Below, in pieces: positions 60,808 through 64,000 of a stretch of DNA of 64,000 nt. Positions within the stretch are counted from its first letter, which is position 1. The number at the start of each line of letters is the position of its first letter. Both the position numbers and the translations under genes were made by a program. Source of the DNA: an uncultured Acetatifactor sp. (GTDB lineage: Bacteria; Bacillota; Clostridia; Lachnospirales; Lachnospiraceae); assembly GCF_910585425.1 (NCBI RefSeq), contig NZ_CAJUCP010000009.1:1-64000 (forward strand), in the 5' to 3' direction. The notes below the pieces were generated by a model. That model did not search any database. It was not told the origin of the DNA and saw only the letters and a list, made by a program, of their open reading frames with translations.

Positions 60808-62865
60808 TCAGGAGGAGCTGCGGGACCGGATGTCCGTCCGGGCGCTGATTCTCGCGGCAGCGTAGTAGATGCCGTAGAGCAGCCCGAATATAAGCAGGGT
60901 GCGCCCCAGGAGCCGGATGAGCCACATGGGCTCCATGGTGGCCGGAAAGTAGAACAGGCTCCGCTCCAGCACCGACGCGCAGAGGGCCGTATAGAGGCTG
61001 CTGACGAGAAAGGCCGGAGGGAGCGGCAGCAGGAAGAACAGCCCTGTCTGCCAGCGGTCCAGCCTGCGGATCCGGCGCTCCTCCATCCCAAGCTGCGCCA
61101 GGATCCTGTCCTGCCTGCGCATCCTGGCCCTGTCGCTGATAAGCTGGGTGGCCAGGATGGCGGACCCGGTGATCTCCAGCACCAGCGCCAGGTAGAACAG
61201 GCACACCGCCAGGGCGGGCAGGTAGCTGGTGGAATCCTTGTCCACCCATTTGCCGGACAGATAATCGCCCTCCGCCACGAAAGCGGTTGCGCCCGGGCTG
61301 CCGGAAACGCTCTGCACCGTGTTGCGGCGCAGCCTGGACAGGCCGCAGGCATCCGCGATTTCGTCCAGGTCTTCATGGGCCAGGGGCCGTGCTGTGAGCA
61401 TGACGCACTGGCTGTAGAGGACGCGGCAGGATTCCACCGCCTCATCCGGCACTACGAGGATGTAGCCAAGACCGTTCCCATAGATGTCGGATTGGGAGAA
61501 GCTCTCCGTGAACAGCACCTCTCCGGAGATGGGATATCCGGCATAGCTTCTGTCCGCCTGCCCCAGATAATCCCGGAAGGAACCGGCCAGGGAGGGGAGG
61601 CAGTGGACATAGCAGGAGGACGTGTCAGAGGCCCCTTCCTCCAGTTCTTTCGGCACGTCCAGCCCCAGCAGCTCCCGCAGCCGCCGGTAGTCGCTTCGCT
61701 TCATGTAAGTATCCAGGAGGAATTCCCGGTACATGGGATTGCCGGAGTATCCCATTTCCTCCGAAGCCCGCTGCCTGAGGTCGGTGAGGGCCGTCTCATC
61801 GTCTGTGTAGACGGCATAGGTGTACGAGGCTTCCAGAGGGATCATCCGGGCGATCGCTTCCTCATAGGAGGTGAAGTCCCACAGGCCCTTTGGGTGCAGG
61901 AGCTGGATGTCCCAGAGGTTCATGTCCACCAGCTTCCCCGTGACCTGGGTGATGCCGATGCTGCAGCCATAGAAGGCCAGGGCCAGCGCGAACAGTGCGG
62001 ACAGCATGCCCAGAGCGGCGCTGGCGGAGCGTATCCTGGCAGTGAAGCCCCTGAATACCGTCAGCCGGTGCTTTCTGTATTTCCACCGGTCCCGGTTGGC
62101 CAGGGCTGCGGCCAGGAAGGCCGGGATGCTCCGGAAGAAGCCGAAGAGGAACAGCACCAGCAGCACTGTGCCCACCAGGAGGTCGAAGCCCGCGCCGATG
62201 GGCGCGGCGATAAAGAACCAGAAGCCCGCGCCGCCCATGGACAGGGACAGGAGGAGCAGCGCGGCCCACAGGACATTGCCGGACAGGAGGACGGTCTCGG
62301 CCTTCCGGTCCGAGAGGAGCAGGTCGTGGAGGGACACTCTGCGGATCCATCTGCGGTTCTTTGCCAGGGAGGACAGGAGCATGAGGAAAAAGTACGCCAA
62401 TGTGATCTGCGCCGCGGGCAGGGAGAGGGGGAACCGCAGACGGTATCGGCTTCCCAGCATGGGGAGCACCACGGCCTCCAGGAGCTGGGACAGCAATGCC
62501 CCCAGGAGCATACCCGGCAGGAAGGCCAGCAGCCCCATGTAGACGGACTCCCGGGAGAGGAGCCGGGCGATGTCCCTGTGTGGGATGCCCAGGAGCATGT
62601 AGACGCCGAATTCCCGGCTGCGCTTCTTTAACATATAGCCCGCCATATAGCTGATGATGCGGCCTGTGATCAGGACGATCAACAGGGAGGCGGCTACGAT
62701 CATGTAGGGCAGCACCTGCATCTCCGGCAGGGACTTTACGCTGTCGGAGAAGAGCAGGGCGTTGAAGGCGTAGAGGAAGGACACCGTGCAGGTCAGGGTG
62801 ATGAAGTACAGGGCGTACTCCCGCACCTGCCGTCTGGCATTGCGCCGGGACAATTGTTTCAGCAT
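60808..62865 (-). CDS. BceB-type ABC permease, second module
   Basis: Permease of 685 residues with the hallmark start LSRRNARRQVREYALYF, about ten helices and a large extracellular domain (about 310-540). It has the same layout as the permease at 25262-27220 but is clearly a different paralogue. It overlaps the ATPase gene by 7 bases. No kinase or regulator gene accompanies it in the window. It probably confers resistance to a different peptide and may be controlled by the BceRS pair at 28-30 kb or by genes beyond the edge. Confidence 0.9.
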   Translation of the reverse strand: MLKQLSRRNARRQVREYALYFITLTCTVSFLYAFNALLFSDSVKSLPEMQVLPYMIVAASLLIVLITGRIISYMAGYMLKKRSREFGVYMLLGIPHRDIARLLSRESVYMGLLAFLPGMLLGALLSQLLEAVVLPMLGSRYRLRFPLSLPAAQITLAYFFLMLLSSLAKNRRWIRRVSLHDLLLSDRKAETVLLSGNVLWAALLLLSLSMGGAGFWFFIAAPIGAGFDLLVGTVLLVLFLFGFFRSIPAFLAAALANRDRWKYRKHRLTVFRGFTARIRSASAALGMLSALFALALAFYGCSIGITQVTGKLVDMNLWDIQLLHPKGLWDFTSYEEAIARMIPLEASYTYAVYTDDETALTDLRQRASEEMGYSGNPMYREFLLDTYMKRSDYRRLRELLGLDVPKELEEGASDTSSCYVHCLPSLAGSFRDYLGQADRSYAGYPISGEVLFTESFSQSDIYGNGLGYILVVPDEAVESCRVLYSQCVMLTARPLAHEDLDEIADACGLSRLRRNTVQSVSGSPGATAFVAEGDYLSGKWVDKDSTSYLPALAVCLFYLALVLEITGSAILATQLISDRARMRRQDRILAQLGMEERRIRRLDRWQTGLFFLLPLPPAFLVSSLYTALCASVLERSLFYFPATMEPMWLIRLLGRTLLIFGLLYGIYYAAARISARTDIRSRSSS

Positions 62866-63647
62866 GGCCGCTCACCTCCCAGCACGGACAGCACGTCCAG
62901 GATTTCGTGGTAGAAGGCGTCACGCTCCTTCTCCCCTTTGAGGATTTCATTGAAGATGCGCCCGTCCTTCAGGAACAGGATGCGCTCCGCGAAGCTGGCG
63001 CTGAAGGCATCGTGGGTCACCATGAGGATGGTGGCGTGGGACTCCCGGTGGAAGCGGTGCATGATCTCCAGCAGGACCCGGGCGGAGGCGGAATCCAGGG
63101 CCCCTGTGGGCTCGTCCGCCAGGATCAGTTTCGGCTCCCCGATGACGGCCCGGGCAAAGGCGCAGCGCTGCTTCTGGCCCCCGGACACCTGGTACGGGAA
63201 TTTTCCCAGGGCCTCGGACAGCCCCAGCCTGGCCGCCAGGGCGTGGACTTTTGCGCGGATTTCCGCTGGCTCCAGCTCCCGGATGGTCAGGGGCAGGGCC
63301 ATGTTCTCCTCCAGGGTCAGTGTATCCAGCAGGTTGAACTCCTGGAATACGAAGCCTAAAGCCTCCCGGCGGAAGGCCGCGATCTCCTCCATGGGGATGG
63401 CGGTGACGTCCCGGCCCTCCAGCAGGATGTGGCCGGAGCTCACGGTGTCAATGGTGGAGATGCAGTTTAAGAGGGTGGTCTTGCCGGAGCCGGAGGCCCC
63501 CATGACGGCGATGTGCTCCCCGGGCTGGATGCGGAAGCTGACCTGGTCCAGGGCTTTGGTCACGGACTGGGGGGAGCCGTAGTATTTTTCTACGGATTCT
63601 ACCGAGAGGAGAGGGGGCTGAAAGTGTTTTCCTATATATTTGTCCAT
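62859..63647 (-). CDS. BceA-type ABC ATPase, second module
   Basis: ATPase of 262 residues: Walker A GASGSGKT (about residue 49), FVFQEFNLLDTLTLEEN, signature VSGGQKQRCAFAR, Walker B LILADEPTGALDS, His switch in MVTHDAFSAS, and the C-terminal EILDVLSVLGGE. It has a ten-residue N-terminal extension compared with the paralogue at 27207. AGGAGG lies 10 bases before ATG 63647. A BceR-like operator is at 63731-63744. Confidence 0.92.
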   Translation of the reverse strand: MDKYIGKHFQPPLLSVESVEKYYGSPQSVTKALDQVSFRIQPGEHIAVMGASGSGKTTLLNCISTIDTVSSGHILLEGRDVTAIPMEEIAAFRREALGFVFQEFNLLDTLTLEENMALPLTIRELEPAEIRAKVHALAARLGLSEALGKFPYQVSGGQKQRCAFARAVIGEPKLILADEPTGALDSASARVLLEIMHRFHRESHATILMVTHDAFSASFAERILFLKDGRIFNEILKGEKERDAFYHEILDVLSVLGGERPC

Positions 63648-63682
63648 TTTTGATTGACCTCCTGTATTGGATTCCCTATCAT

Positions 63683-63744
63683 TTTATAACATGGAATGAA
63701 GGGGAGGTATAGATGTCTGTTGATTTAATGTGACAGTTTTGTCA
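63683..63744 (-). promoter_or_regulatory. BceR-like operator and promoter of the second bceAB pair
   Basis: TGACA-N4-TGTCA (63731-63744), about 19 bases before a weak -35 (TATACC, 63706-63711), a 17-base spacer and -10 TATAAA (63683-63688). The layout nearly copies that at 28054-28117. Confidence 0.65.
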
Positions 63745-63768
63745 TTTTGCGCCAGATGCATCTTTTTA

Positions 63769-63797
63769 TTGCCTTTTATATGCTTATATGTTATAAC
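63769..63797 (+). promoter_or_regulatory. Sigma-A promoter of the DUF1902 gene
   Basis: TTGCCT (63769-63774), a 17-base spacer and TATAAC (63792-63797), about 30 bases before the start codon. Confidence 0.6.
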
Positions 63798-63826
63798 CAT
63801 ACCATATAAAAGAGGAGGTATTCGCG

Positions 63827-64000
63827 ATGGATTATGTTATTGATTTCGCATGGGACGATGAAGCCGGTGTATGGATTGCCACCAGCAACGATATACCCGG
63901 CCTTGTTCTGGAATCGGGATCGTTTGACGCGCTGTTGGAACGTACAAGGTTTGCGGTGCCTGAGCTTCTGGAGCTGAATGCGGGCGCTGCACAGCCCCTT
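63827..64000 (+). CDS. DUF1902-type antitoxin (partial, runs off right edge)
   Basis: The first 58 residues are visible, opening YVIDFAWDDEAGVWIATSNDIPGLVLE, the DUF1902/HicB-like beta-strand pattern, followed by a helix with SFDALLERTRFAVPELLEL. Such proteins are antitoxins of HicAB-type pairs; the toxin gene would lie beyond the edge. AGAGGAGG lies 8 bases before ATG 63827. Confidence 0.85.
   Translation, partial: MDYVIDFAWDDEAGVWIATSNDIPGLVLESGSFDALLERTRFAVPELLELNAGAAQPL

Noticed and set aside
60718..62631. Plus-strand open frame of over 600 codons opposite the BceB gene
   Set aside because: It is an antisense shadow of a GC-rich gene, low-complexity in composition, without ribosome site or domain. 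The minus-strand frame has full BceB features.
1..64000. tRNA, rRNA, phage or plasmid replication genes
   Set aside because: None could be recognised by eye on either strand; a tRNA scan would be needed to exclude tRNA genes fully.

Overview
The window reads as a chromosomal segment of a Gram-positive Clostridia, most likely a Lachnospiraceae-type gut Firmicute. The signs are AGGAGG-type ribosome sites, consensus sigma-A promoters, Agr-like GHKL kinase/LytTR pairs, Bce-type peptide-resistance modules, YitT, YaaA and CD3324-family proteins. Most genes are GC-rich. A few stretches are clearly more AT-rich and look acquired: about 17.0-19.3 kb, 41.1-42.7 kb (an insertion sequence) and 46.6-48.5 kb. 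No rRNA, tRNA or CRISPR array was recognised.

Layout. 0-5.4 kb (minus strand): an ABC exporter (ATPase and two membrane subunits), a lipoprotein, and a GHKL kinase with its LytTR regulator. 5.6-7.5 kb: a promoter with a structured leader, a small DEDDh exonuclease, decayed minus-strand genes and an 18-bp tandem repeat. 7.6-17 kb (plus): PIN/NYN protein, KptA, RecQ, Bcp, YaaA, a LytTR regulator, a GHKL kinase carrying two internal coding repeats, a YhfC membrane protease and a DUF3887 lipoprotein. 17-19.3 kb: an AT-rich two-gene cassette with an HD phosphohydrolase. 19.3-25.2 kb: a decayed multidrug-type ABC locus, metabolic genes, and a free-standing promoter-RNA-terminator unit followed by a scrap of the same ABC ATPase. 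25.2-29.9 kb: a complete BceAB-BceRS module. 30-35 kb: regulators, peptidase E, an Eis-like acetyltransferase and a toxin-antitoxin pair with a broken toxin. 35-38 kb and 57-60 kb: two pairs of an MBOAT acyltransferase with an SGNH-type partner. 38-41.1 kb: an intact ABC exporter behind an attenuator-like leader. 41.1-42.7 kb: an ISAs1-family element with a 9-bp target duplication.

The most striking locus is 44.6-50.2 kb. An XRE/repeat-domain regulator is followed by a convergent 31-residue secreted-peptide gene, a near-perfect 47-bp palindrome lying across two divergent promoters, a 38-residue Cys-containing precursor peptide, a terminator-like hairpin, a radical SAM/SPASM enzyme and an ABC exporter. 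I read this as a peptide-pheromone-controlled RiPP system. Further ABC genes follow (50.3-57.5 kb), then a second BceAB pair without its own kinase (60.8-63.6 kb) and the start of a DUF1902 antitoxin gene at the right edge.

The second notable signal is a set of three 104-bp elements (17111, 36304, 42706). They share 9-bp inverted ends and a 15-bp stem at exactly the same internal offsets. One copy has a completely different stem sequence that still pairs perfectly. All three point toward a downstream gene.
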